This document shows, in pieces, positions 1 through 6,826 of a stretch of DNA of 32,217 nt. Where the stretch lies: NCBI GenBank assembly GCA_016209525.1, contig JACQWK010000513.1:1-32217 (forward strand). The letters are read 5' to 3'. Within the stretch, counting starts at the first letter, position 1. The number at the start of each line of letters is the position of its first letter. Made by a program: the position numbers and the translations under genes. The notes under the pieces were generated by a model. The model worked only from the letters and a program-made list of their open reading frames with translations, was not told the DNA's origin and did no database searches. Source of the DNA: Verrucomicrobiota bacterium. GTDB taxonomy: Bacteria > Verrucomicrobiota > Verrucomicrobiia > Limisphaerales > SIBE01.

Positions 1-1
1 C

Positions 2-130
2 AAAACGCTCCACACGAACCGCCGCCCCGCTCTCGGCTTCGGCCTGAGCATCGGGTTGTTTCAGACTGGCCGGCCTGATCACGTCATCGTCCGGGCGGCG
101 GTCGGTGAGCTTGGTCGTTATACCCCTTGA
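2..130 (+). CDS. Possible 3' end of a gene running in from the left
   Basis: The frame starting at base 2 stays open for 42 codons and stops with TGA at 128-130. The peptide contains LGFGLSIGLF and ends in GELGRYTP. I do not recognise it. The 3' part overlaps the left arm of the inverted repeat at 79-162, so it may be real coding sequence or chance read-through in GC-rich DNA. Its start lies outside the window. Confidence 0.2.
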   Translation, partial: KTLHTNRRPALGFGLSIGLFQTGRPDHVIVRAAVGELGRYTP

Positions 131-162
131 CGCTGTTCGGCTACACCAACACGATGACGTGA
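79..162. repeat. Two-armed inverted repeat upstream of the first small gene
   Basis: A perfect 12-base inverted repeat joins TCACGTCATCGT (79-90) to ACGATGACGTGA (151-162). Inside it, GTCGGTGAGC (101-110) pairs imperfectly with GCTACACCAAC (140-150), with one bulge and one mismatch. The right arms are contiguous, whereas the left arms are separated by ten bases, so the structure is asymmetric. No run of T follows, so it is not a typical intrinsic terminator. It may be a recombination or repeat element flanking the small-gene patch. Confidence 0.5.
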
Positions 163-166
163 CTCT

Positions 167-427
167 ATGGGCAAGAAGAGTCGCCTCAAAAAGCTACGCC
201 GGGAAGGAGTCAGTGCCGCCGATCCTCTGATGTGGGGCACTGAGGAGGGCGTGCATGCTCTGGGTGCTGGTCAGCCTCCCTCGGCTTCGGAGGTAGCGGC
301 CATGACTGCGGCCTACCAGGAGCGGATTCGCAGGTCGCCGCTCTGGGATCAAATGGTCAAAGAGTTTGGAGAGCAGAAGGCCGCTGAGATGTTGAAAGAG
401 TTCACCGTTAGAATCGATGACCATTGA
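167..427 (+). CDS. Small hypothetical protein, 86 aa
   Basis: This predicted soluble protein begins with a strongly basic stretch (MGKKSRLKKLRREG) and continues as an acidic, helix-prone region with EFGEQKAAEMLKEF near the end. I recognise no family and see no membrane segment or signal peptide. It overlaps the start of the next gene by 11 bases, so the two are probably translationally coupled. Its position at the head of a run of small toxin-antitoxin-like genes makes an accessory role plausible, but nothing in the sequence assigns a function. The ribosome-binding site is weak. Confidence 0.55.
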   Translation: MGKKSRLKKLRREGVSAADPLMWGTEEGVHALGAGQPPSASEVAAMTAAYQERIRRSPLWDQMVKEFGEQKAAEMLKEFTVRIDDH

Positions 428-953
428 CCATCCAGAAGAATCCAGCAAGGCAGAATTCTTCGGCTCGTTCGGCTTCACGGCAGCGGACTGGCAGGTTCTG
501 GCACGCGCACTCATCGCGCACGCTCGGACACACCCAGTTTCCTCAGTCATGAAATCGAGATATGGCACGAAGTATCGGATTGATGGAGAGATTCGGTGTC
601 CCGACGGTCGTTCACCGTCCATCCGCGCAGTTTGGATTATTGACGAGAGTGGAGAGTTTCCAAGACTGGTCACGGCCCATCCTCTCGATTATGTTTCAGA
701 CATGATTCGCGAACATGACAGAGTGGTGTTGACCGCGGCGCTTCGCCCGGAGGGTCTTGAGCCCGGGGACATCGGCGCCGTTGTCCACGTCTATCCACGA
801 CACGAGGCGTATGAGGTCGAGTTTGTCACGCTCACTGGAAAGACGGCTGCGGTCGTCACCGTTTCTGCCGCTCAGGTTCGGCCTGTTGGGAGCAGTGAGA
901 TTCCTCACGCGCGCGCTTTTGCGAATAGCCCAACCAGCGGGTCGAGCCAATGA
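417..953 (+). CDS. DUF6883-DUF4926 fusion protein
   Basis: The 178-residue protein has two parts. Residues about 10-95 resemble DUF6883: a helix (ADWQVLARALIAHA), then KSRYGTKYRIDGEIRCPDGR, then VWIIDESGEFPRLVTAHPL. From Met96 (base 702) the chain matches DUF4926, a small beta domain: MIREHDRVVLTA, GLEPGDIGAVVHVY, YEVEFVTLTG, TVSAAQVRPVG. To my knowledge these are normally two adjacent small genes; here there is no stop between them and Met96 is in frame. Function is unknown; such pairs often sit among toxin-antitoxin loci. The start overlaps the upstream gene by 11 bases. The stop codon forms the first bases of the inverted repeat that follows. Confidence 0.75.
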   Translation: MTIDHPEESSKAEFFGSFGFTAADWQVLARALIAHARTHPVSSVMKSRYGTKYRIDGEIRCPDGRSPSIRAVWIIDESGEFPRLVTAHPLDYVSDMIREHDRVVLTAALRPEGLEPGDIGAVVHVYPRHEAYEVEFVTLTGKTAAVVTVSAAQVRPVGSSEIPHARAFANSPTSGSSQ

Positions 954-1051
954 CGAGGAGCGCGCTCGTACTGCCATTCCATTCGCTCGCCACCAGCGCG
1001 CTCCTCGTCATGGCTCACCCGTGTCGTTGCCCAGTTGACACGCTGGTTTGG
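929..1051. repeat. Long multi-armed inverted repeat, attC-like in shape
   Basis: A perfect 16-base inverted repeat (TGACGAGGAGCGCGCT at 951-966 against 995-1010) forms the core. It is extended by GAGCCA/TGGCTC (944-949 and 1011-1016) and by an outer arm of 10 matches in 11 (929-939 and 1041-1051). A side hairpin (GTGTC 1021-1025, GACAC 1037-1041) can form in the longer right flank but shares base 1041 with the outer arm. The stop of the upstream gene lies in the left arm and HicB starts 17 bases beyond the right one. A 120-base foldable element right after a small cassette-like gene recalls integron attC sites, but a clean GTTRRRY core is not evident. No T-run follows, so it is not an ordinary terminator. 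Confidence 0.6.
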
Positions 1052-1068
1052 TTGAATACCCTGCATCC

Positions 1069-1272
1069 ATGACCTTTACTGCTATTTTGACACCAGAGCC
1101 GGAAGGAGGCGACGTCGCCCTCGATCCGGAGACACGCACGACGACGCAGGGTGAGAGCGTGTCCGAAGCTTTGGCGAACCTGAAAGAGGCAACCGAATTG
1201 TTTTTGGAGGAGTTCCCCGTTCATCCTGGAGCGCGACTTCTGTTGACGACGTTCGAGGTAGCTAATGCCTAG
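1069..1272 (+). CDS. hicB: HicB-family antitoxin
   Basis: A 67-residue protein with the HicB partial RNase H fold pattern: a first strand TFTAILTPEPEGGDVAL, then TTTQGESVSEALANLKEATELFLEE, the usual (S/T)QGES/ETxEEAxxNxxEAxELF motif. It would neutralise the HicA toxin encoded just downstream. The ATG at 1069 starts the conserved first strand; a TTG at 1048 would only add residues that fall in the inverted-repeat arm. The stop (1270-1272) overlaps the hicA start by 8 bases, the usual coupled arrangement. No C-terminal DNA-binding domain is visible, so autoregulation by this short form is uncertain. Confidence 0.85.
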   Translation: MTFTAILTPEPEGGDVALDPETRTTTQGESVSEALANLKEATELFLEEFPVHPGARLLLTTFEVANA

Positions 1273-1486
1273 ACTCCCTCGCATCAGCGGGAGTGAGTGC
1301 ATCTCCGTGCGGGAGAGATTAGGTTTTGTACGGCTCCGGCAACGAGGCAGTCAGGTGGTGCTGCGACGAGGGACACGTGGTTGCGTGGTTCCGCCCCAGC
1401 GCGGGCTCAAGGCAGGGACTTCGGCTGGGGTTTTGCGCCAGGCAGGGATTGATCCCGAAGAGTTCATCACGGTTTGGAAGGGCTAA
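1265..1486 (+). CDS. hicA: HicA-family toxin, catalytic histidine replaced
   Basis: A 73-residue HicA/YcfA-type protein, normally an mRNA interferase with a double-stranded-RNA-binding fold. The framework is intact: MPRLPRISGSE, ERLGFVRLRQRGS, VVLRRGTRGCVVP, GTSAGVLRQAGIDPEEF. The catalytic His that normally follows Gly-Ser (GSH) is Gln30 here (CAG at 1352-1354), and the second His usual after the VVP strand is also Gln (PPQRG). Loss of the GSH histidine abolishes toxicity in characterised HicA proteins, so this copy is probably inactive or only an RNA binder. It overlaps hicB by 8 bases. Confidence 0.85.
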   Translation: MPRLPRISGSECISVRERLGFVRLRQRGSQVVLRRGTRGCVVPPQRGLKAGTSAGVLRQAGIDPEEFITVWKG

Positions 1487-1494
1487 CGCCTATC

Positions 1495-1596
1495 ATGACA
1501 ATAGACCAAGTTCGGACGCTTTACGAGGCTCATCCTTTTCGTCCGTTCATTCTGCCTCTCGTCTTCGGATTGATTACCTTTCAAGCAGTCTCTTGA
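1495..1596 (+). pseudogene. Relic of a small conserved gene, N-terminus only
   Basis: The frame from ATG 1495 reads MTIDQVRTLYEAHPFRPFIL and then diverges, stopping at TGA 1594-1596 after 33 codons. The opening resembles a family of roughly 65-90 residue proteins common in Planctomycetes and Verrucomicrobia, with the pattern Q-(L/V)-R-x-L-x-x-A-x-P-F-x-P-F-x-L, which normally continues into A-D-G-R and a beta domain. That continuation is absent, so I read this as a truncated or rearranged copy. It begins 8 bases after hicA. I infer the family from memory of its N-terminus. Confidence 0.5.
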
Positions 1597-1617
1597 CAGT
1601 CTTCATTCGACGCACCC

Positions 1618-2844
1618 ATGAACGAATCCACAAAGCTGGAACGAAACCTTGGCATGGCCGTTTTGATCTTGCTCTTGCTTGGATCTTTCGTGGTCATGCG
1701 GCCGTTTGTGTCGGCTCTGGTCTGGGGAGTGGTTTTGTGTTTTTGCCTATGGCCGATGCAACGTCAGCTCATCCAGTGGCTGAAAGGCCGCCGCACGCTG
1801 GCGGCTCTCATCACGACGCTCAGCATCACGCTGGTGCTGGTCGTGCCCTTCGTGATTTTGGGGGTCAGTCTCGCGGACGACGCCCGCGCGCTCGGGGCCG
1901 CGACTCGCCGGTGGCTGGAAACCGGCCCGCCCGGTCCGCCGGCCTGGTTGGAAAAGATTCCGCTGGTGGGTAGTTCCGCCAAGGCTTACTGGAAGGAATT
2001 TGCCGCCGATGCCGCGACTTTGATGCAGGAATTGCGGCGCGCGGCGGAGGAAACGTCCGCTGAACAAGCCGGTCCAGCTCAAGAACTGCGGCGGTCCGGG
2101 CCGGATGGAGGGCAGGAAGCATCGCTGACGGACTCGAGATTGGTTCGAACTCTAAAAAGCGTTGTTTCCTCGGCGCGTTCCTCATTGATTAAGGCGGGTT
2201 TGGCGATTGGCCGAGGCGTGGTTGAAGTCGCCTTGAGCGTGTTTCTCACCTTTTTCATTCTTCGTGATGGCGCCGCGGTGGCGGACCGGCTCACGGTCGG
2301 AGTTGCTCGAATCGCAGGCGATCGTGGCCGCCACCTTCTGGAGGTGGCCGGCAAGACGGTGCGAGGGGTGGTCTATGGCATCCTGGGAACGGCGTTGGTG
2401 CAGGGCGTTTTGGCGGGGGTTGGCTTTCTCATTGCCGGCGTGCCGGGTGCGGCGCTGTTGGGTTTGTTGACATTTTTTCTGTCGCCGGTTCCGGTTGGGC
2501 CGCCGCTCGTGTGGATTCCCGCCGCGATCTGGCTCTTTAGCCAAGGCGGGATCGGCTGGGGCATTTTCATGCTCGTCTGGGGCTTGGGAGTCAGCAGCGT
2601 TGATAATCTTGTCAAGCCGTGGCTGATTAGCCAAGGGAGCGCCATGCCGTTCATTCTCATCTTCTGCGGAGTGATCGGTGGGGCTTTGGGCTTTGGGCTC
2701 ATCGGCATTTTTCTGGGGCCCACAATCCTCGCCGTGGTCTATCGTTTGATCGAGGAATGGTCCGCGGTCTCATCAACGGATCGGGCCACGAACCGGCTCA
2801 CCGCCTCGCAGCCTTCAGATGCGGCTGCGGGCAAATCGTCTTAA
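1618..2844 (+). CDS. AI-2E family transporter (YdiK/TqsA type)
   Basis: A 408-residue inner-membrane protein of the AI-2E exporter family, whose members export autoinducer-2 or act as ion antiporters. Two hydrophobic segments lie at about 12-45 and a third near 60-80. A charged soluble stretch follows (about 90-180, with YWKEFAADAATLMQELRRAAEE). The conserved C-terminal half holds GRGVVEVALSVFLTFFILRDG, VVYGILGTALVQGVLAGVGFLIAGVP, and the family signature near 325-375 (SSVDNLVKPWLISQG, PFILIFCGVIGGALGFGLIGIFLGP). Length is slightly above the usual 340-380 because the soluble loop is long. The substrate cannot be told from sequence. The ATG at 1618 directly precedes the first membrane helix. 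Confidence 0.9.
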   Translation: MNESTKLERNLGMAVLILLLLGSFVVMRPFVSALVWGVVLCFCLWPMQRQLIQWLKGRRTLAALITTLSITLVLVVPFVILGVSLADDARALGAATRRWLETGPPGPPAWLEKIPLVGSSAKAYWKEFAADAATLMQELRRAAEETSAEQAGPAQELRRSGPDGGQEASLTDSRLVRTLKSVVSSARSSLIKAGLAIGRGVVEVALSVFLTFFILRDGAAVADRLTVGVARIAGDRGRHLLEVAGKTVRGVVYGILGTALVQGVLAGVGFLIAGVPGAALLGLLTFFLSPVPVGPPLVWIPAAIWLFSQGGIGWGIFMLVWGLGVSSVDNLVKPWLISQGSAMPFILIFCGVIGGALGFGLIGIFLGPTILAVVYRLIEEWSAVSSTDRATNRLTASQPSDAAAGKSS

Positions 2845-2863
2845 TCAAATGAGCGATTAAAAT

Positions 2864-2980
2864 CCCCTCTCCCTTGAGGGAGAGGGACAGGGTGAGGGTG
2901 AAATTGGCGGACAAACCCGAGACGCCGAACTTGGACGACGGTTCTCCCTCACCCCGGCCCTCTCCCGCTGGGAGAGGGAG
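2864..2980. repeat. Palindromic dispersed repeat (CCCTCTCCC/GGGAGAGGG type)
   Basis: The gap holds two hairpins facing each other: CCCTCTCCC-TTGA-GGGAGAGGG at 2865-2886 and CCCTCTCCC-GCT-GGGAGAGGG ending near 2978. The flanks GGTGAGGGTGAA (2891-2902) and TTCTCCCTCACCCC (2942-2955) are also inverted relative to each other. The whole is a composite palindrome filling the space between the AI-2E gene and the MFS gene. A diverged copy of the same type is at 19350-19410. Confidence 0.75.
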
Positions 2981-3009
2981 AGCGGCGTCCGTCTCATTTT
3001 GAAATCGAA

Positions 3010-4401
3010 TTGGAATTAAACTCCCTCTCGCTCTTGAATCCGCCTGTTTCAACTCGTCCGCTGCGATGGTGGCTCTGTGGTTTGATGTTCGTCGCCACCG
3101 GGCTGAGTTTTCTGGATCGGCAGGTCTTGTCGGTCCTGGCGCCGGTGGTGACCGAGCAATTAAGCCTGAGCAACCTCGAATATTCGCACGTCAACACCGC
3201 TTTCCTCGTCAGTTACGCAGTTATGTTCCTTGTCGGAGGACGCTTGATGGATTTGGCTGGCACGCGAATCGGAATGGCCTTGAGCGTGGGGCTTTGGTCG
3301 TTCGCGAGCGCGCTGCATGCGGCCGCGCGAAACGGTTTTCACCTCGGAGCTTGCCGATTCTTCCTGGGTGTGGGCGAAGGCGGATGTTTCCCGGGGGCGG
3401 CCAAAGGAGTGGCTGAATGGTTTTCGGAGCGCGAGCGGGCAGTGGCCATCGGCATCGCCATTGGCGGGGCGAGCCTGGGAGCGGTCGTGGCGCCTCCGTT
3501 CACGGTTTGGCTGGCGGCGGCGGTCGGCTGGCGTGGGGTGTTTCTTGCGACGGGAGTGGTGGGTGTGGCTTGGGTGGCGGCGTGGTGGCTGTTTTCTCGC
3601 GAACTCACCCATGCGTCAGCGGCAACCGTCGGTGAATCGGCATCGACGACGGAGCGCCGACCTCCGGCCCGGCAACTTTCTAATAGCATTTCCTGCGCGC
3701 CGGATCGGAGACCGGCGCTCCGAATCCCGGACGGCCAGGCCGCGAACCACGATGACCTGGAGACGGTCCGACCGCAACGCCCCGCTCTCACGGCCCTGCT
3801 GCGGCGCCGGGACGTTTGGGGGTTGGCGTTGATCCGCTTCATGGTCGATCCAGTCTTCTATTTCTATATGTTCTGGATACCGAAATACCTGCACCAAGAG
3901 CGCGGAGCGTCGATGGAACAAATCGGCCAGTTGAGCTGGATTCCGTTTCTCGCTTTGGGAATCTCCAACGTCGCGGGCGGCTGGGCTTCCGATCGGCTGA
4001 TCCGCGCCGGTGTGACGGCCTTCAAAGCGAGACGACTGATCATGGCTGCGGCGGCATTACTCACGGTGGCCTCGAGTCTGACGGGCCAGGTGCGAAGCGT
4101 AGGAATGGCGCTTGCGATGATGGCGTTGTTGATGCTCGCGCATGGTTTTTGGGTGACGAACTATGTCACGCTGATCAGCGACCGGTTTCCTCACAACGCG
4201 GTTGGAACAGTGATGGGGATTTCTGGCGCAGTCGGAGCGGTGGGAGGAATGTTGGCTAACACCGCCATCGGCGCGGTTGTGGATCGGTTTTCCTACGGAC
4301 CGGTCTGGCTGGCTTCCGGACTCATGTATCCGCTCGCGTTTGGCGTTCTGATGATGATGGTTGGCAGCAACCATCGCAGCCATGGTGCTGGTGTTGGCTG
4401 A
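3010..4401 (+). CDS. MFS transporter, anion:cation symporter-like (ExuT/GudP type)
   Basis: A 463-residue major facilitator with 12 predicted helices, probably a sugar-acid or sugar symporter. The N-terminus has the ACS-type SFLDRQVLS motif (33-41) and the TM2-TM3 motif GGRLMDLAGTRIG (76-88), then RFFLGVGEGGCFPGA in TM4. The second half has FMVDPVFYFYMFWIPKYL and GFWVTNYVTLISDRFP. The central cytoplasmic loop (about 205-265) is unusually long because it contains a palindromic repeat read in frame (bases 3651-3721). The start is taken as TTG 3010; the next in-frame ATG would remove half of TM1. The isomerase gene begins 22 bases after its stop, which suggests co-transcription and a sugar substrate. 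Confidence 0.85.
   Translation: MELNSLSLLNPPVSTRPLRWWLCGLMFVATGLSFLDRQVLSVLAPVVTEQLSLSNLEYSHVNTAFLVSYAVMFLVGGRLMDLAGTRIGMALSVGLWSFASALHAAARNGFHLGACRFFLGVGEGGCFPGAAKGVAEWFSERERAVAIGIAIGGASLGAVVAPPFTVWLAAAVGWRGVFLATGVVGVAWVAAWWLFSRELTHASAATVGESASTTERRPPARQLSNSISCAPDRRPALRIPDGQAANHDDLETVRPQRPALTALLRRRDVWGLALIRFMVDPVFYFYMFWIPKYLHQERGASMEQIGQLSWIPFLALGISNVAGGWASDRLIRAGVTAFKARRLIMAAAALLTVASSLTGQVRSVGMALAMMALLMLAHGFWVTNYVTLISDRFPHNAVGTVMGISGAVGAVGGMLANTAIGAVVDRFSYGPVWLASGLMYPLAFGVLMMMVGSNHRSHGAGVG
3651..3721. repeat. In-frame palindromic element inside the MFS gene
   Basis: Left arm 3651-3672 begins GGAGCGCCGACCTCCGGCCC and right arm 3700-3721 ends GGAGACCGGCGCTCC. The 22-base arms are inverted with 18 matches, around a 27-base centre. 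The right arm differs at one position from the right arm of the element in the glycosidase gene (7529-7550). It encodes residues about 214-238 (TERRPPARQLSN... DRRPALRI) in the cytoplasmic loop between TM6 and TM7, a tolerant site. Confidence 0.8.
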
Positions 4402-4423
4402 GCGGTTGTGCGACAAGAAATCC

Positions 4424-5923
4424 ATGGCAAGCAACGCACCTCTTAGGTCTGAATTGCCCCAGATTCCCCGTCGAAAACCGCTCATGGCCCGGGTTGGCGT
4501 TTTCAGCGTCGGCCACCACACTTATTGGGGACAATTTCCTGGATTGCGGGAGGAAATGCAGTGCAAGCAGCAACGGCTCGGCCAAAAACTCAAAGGACTT
4601 GGCGTCGAGGTGGTCGATTTCGGATTAGTGGACAATGCCCAAGGCGCCTACACGCTGCTGCCCAAACTGCAAGCCGCGAACCTCGATCTAGTCTTCTGCG
4701 ATATGGTGACCTATGCGACGTCCTCCACCTGGGGGATTTTAGCGCGGGACTTAACGCTGCCCATGGTGCTGGTTGCTCTCCAGCCCGTGCCAGCCATGGA
4801 TTACGCGCGCGGCTCGACCTACATGCAATTGTGCAACGATGATTTCTGTTCTGTGCCCGAATTCGCCGGCGTGTCAGTCCGGATGGGACGGCCGGTGCCG
4901 CCGGTGATTTTGGGCACGTTAGAAAATGATCCTGTCGCGGACCAGGAACTGGCCGAGTGGTGCCAAATTGCCAAAGTCCTGCACGACCTGCGCCGGGCGC
5001 GAATCGGTCACATGGGCCACGTCCTGGAGAGTATGCTCGACATGCACACCGATCCCACGGCTTTGACCGCTGCGTTCGGATGCCACGTGGTGCAAACCGA
5101 AGCGGAAGAAGTCCTCCGGCAATTTCGACAACTCCGCGAGGACGATCCGGATCTCGGCGCCAAACGGGATTTGATCCTGGCTTTCTTCGAGACGCCCGAC
5201 CCAAAGGGCGACCCGGTGACGACGCGACTAACAGACGCTGACCTGGCGATGGCCACGCGGGCCGCAGTGGCTTTGGACCGCTTCATCCAGGAGCGCCAAC
5301 TGGACGGACTGGCCTACTACTACGAAGGGGAACCCGAATCCGATTTGCGAAGGATGATCAGCAGCTTCATTGTCGGCAATTCGCTGTTGACTGCCGCGGG
5401 CTTCCCCATGTGCGGCGAGTACGACCTCAAGACGTGCATCGCCATGCTCATCATGGACCGGCTGGAGATTGGCGGCAGTTTTGCCGAGTTTCATCCGCTC
5501 GATTTTGTGCGGGGCACTGTGTTGGTCGGGCACGACGGGCCGCATCATCTGAATATCGCCGACGGCAAACCTCGGCTTCGAAGCCTGAAAATGTATCATG
5601 GCAAACCGGGTTCGGGCGCGAGCGTCGAGTTCAGCATCCGCACCGGTCCGATCACGATGTTGAGCATTGGCGTGACTGCCAACGGACGGTTCAAGTTCGT
5701 CGTCGCCGAAGGCGAATCCTTGAAAGGTCCCATTCCGCCGACCGGAAACACCAACACACACGGACGCTTCCGGCCGGACGTGCGGACTTTCCTGAAACGC
5801 TGGGTTGCGGAAGGGCCGACGCACCATTTCGCGCTAGGTGTGGGGCACCGCGCGGGCGCGCTGCGCAAGATAGCTGAAGTTCTCGGACTGGAGTGGTCCA
5901 TTGCCACGCCGCCTTACGAATAG
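4424..5923 (+). CDS. L-arabinose/L-fucose isomerase family protein
   Basis: A protein of about 499 residues related to L-arabinose isomerase (AraA), which interconverts aldoses and ketoses with a divalent metal in the cytoplasm. It begins with the Rossmann-like ARVGVFSVGHHTYWGQFPGL segment. Candidate metal or catalytic residues lie in YYYEGEPESDL (about 5317-5348), MCGEYDLKT (about 5408-5434), VGHDGPHHLN (about 5526-5555) and GPTHHFALGVGH (about 5816-5851). This is the AraA arrangement of two Glu and two His in the C-terminal half. I chose ATG 4424; ATG 4484 is an alternative, and ATG 4361 would overlap the transporter gene. Substrate could be L-arabinose, L-fucose, L-rhamnulose-like or another sugar; the neighbouring porter and glycosidase suggest plant or algal polysaccharide sugars. 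Confidence 0.8.
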   Translation: MASNAPLRSELPQIPRRKPLMARVGVFSVGHHTYWGQFPGLREEMQCKQQRLGQKLKGLGVEVVDFGLVDNAQGAYTLLPKLQAANLDLVFCDMVTYATSSTWGILARDLTLPMVLVALQPVPAMDYARGSTYMQLCNDDFCSVPEFAGVSVRMGRPVPPVILGTLENDPVADQELAEWCQIAKVLHDLRRARIGHMGHVLESMLDMHTDPTALTAAFGCHVVQTEAEEVLRQFRQLREDDPDLGAKRDLILAFFETPDPKGDPVTTRLTDADLAMATRAAVALDRFIQERQLDGLAYYYEGEPESDLRRMISSFIVGNSLLTAAGFPMCGEYDLKTCIAMLIMDRLEIGGSFAEFHPLDFVRGTVLVGHDGPHHLNIADGKPRLRSLKMYHGKPGSGASVEFSIRTGPITMLSIGVTANGRFKFVVAEGESLKGPIPPTGNTNTHGRFRPDVRTFLKRWVAEGPTHHFALGVGHRAGALRKIAEVLGLEWSIATPPYE

Positions 5924-6124
5924 CAGCCCCAGCCGCCGTCCCGCCCAAAGGAAATCCTGCTGATGCCTCATGCACGGAGGTTTGCCCTGCTCTACTCGCT
6001 GAACTCCGGGAGAATGGATTCGTGCTGCTGACTATTGAGTGCAGTGGTTCCGCTTGCTCATTGGGTGATCAGTAGCTCGTGCAACCGTAGCTTGCACCGA
6101 AGGCGCTCGGGGCTATACTCCCCC

Positions 6125-6352
6125 ATGCGCGTGAATGAATTAATCGAAGAGGTCAAAGCCCTGCCACCTCGACAACGACGCAAATTCATCGAAAGCGTCC
6201 GCAAGTTGGACCCGACCAGCGCAACGCCAGAGCCTCGACTGCCGAAGAAGGCGATTCGCTGGCCCAATGCCGCTGGACGCCGGCGCAAAATCTTCGGCAA
6301 CAAAGTGCTGCCAAACCTTGTGCTGCTGGAGCGTAACGAGGAGCATTACTGA
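6125..6352 (+). CDS. Putative VapB-type antitoxin, 75 aa
   Basis: This small protein starts MRVNELIEEVKALPPRQRRKFIESVRKLD, a helical N-terminus like that of DUF2281-type antitoxins (x-x-L-I-E-x-V-x-x-L-P), followed by a basic proline-containing tail ending in LERNEEHY. It lies 6 bases upstream of a PIN-domain toxin, the usual antitoxin position, so it should bind and block that nuclease. The ATG at 6125 is preferred because residues upstream of it in the open frame fall in a poorly coding spacer. No classical AbrB or RHH motif is evident. Confidence 0.7.
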   Translation: MRVNELIEEVKALPPRQRRKFIESVRKLDPTSATPEPRLPKKAIRWPNAAGRRRKIFGNKVLPNLVLLERNEEHY

Positions 6353-6358
6353 AAAGTC

Positions 6359-6793
6359 GTGAGCCTCTACGCGGATACCAGTCTCCTGGTCTCCTATTAT
6401 GTCAGCGACGCCAACAGCGCCTTCGCTCAGACTCTAATTCAGGCAGCGAGCGATCCGCTCATGTTTACTGGCCTGCATCGACTCGAATTGAGGAACGCGC
6501 TTGAGTTGGGGATCTTTCGCCAACTGCTCACTCCGGTCGAAGCACAGGCGGCGTGGAATGACGTCCAACGGGACATTCGAGCTGGGCGGCTTCTTGCCCA
6601 TCCGGTGAACTGGGTGCCGGTTTTCCGAGTGGCGGCGCAGTGGGCGGCCCGCCATAGTGCCGGCATCGGCTGCCGCAGTCTGGACATCTTGCATGTTGCG
6701 ACCGCCCGAAAGCTGGGCGCGACGGAATTCTTGAGCTTCGACGACCGGCAGAGGTCTTTGGCTCAATTGTTGGGCTTTGCTGTGAAACCGTAA
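6359..6793 (+). CDS. vapC: PIN-domain toxin (VapC family)
   Basis: A 144-residue PIN-domain ribonuclease, the toxin of a VapBC pair; such enzymes cleave tRNA or rRNA with Mg2+ or Mn2+. The acidic active site is complete: Asp6 (LYADTSLL), Glu43 (LHRLELRNALE), Asp109 (SLDILHVATA) and Asp128/129 (LSFDDRQR). Length is normal. It starts with GTG at 6359, 6 bases after the antitoxin stop. It is followed 33 bases later by the glycosidase gene, which makes the pair an insertion inside an otherwise sugar-related stretch. Confidence 0.85.
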   Translation: MSLYADTSLLVSYYVSDANSAFAQTLIQAASDPLMFTGLHRLELRNALELGIFRQLLTPVEAQAAWNDVQRDIRAGRLLAHPVNWVPVFRVAAQWAARHSAGIGCRSLDILHVATARKLGATEFLSFDDRQRSLAQLLGFAVKP

Positions 6794-6826
6794 TGGCCGG
6801 CGGCGGTAGCTCTGGTAAAAATCGTC

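Noticed and set aside
5893..6075. Short open frame between the isomerase and the antitoxin
   Set aside because: It overlaps the end of the isomerase gene, has no recognisable domain and no good start; a peptide CPALLAELRENGF could be a relic but is too short to support.
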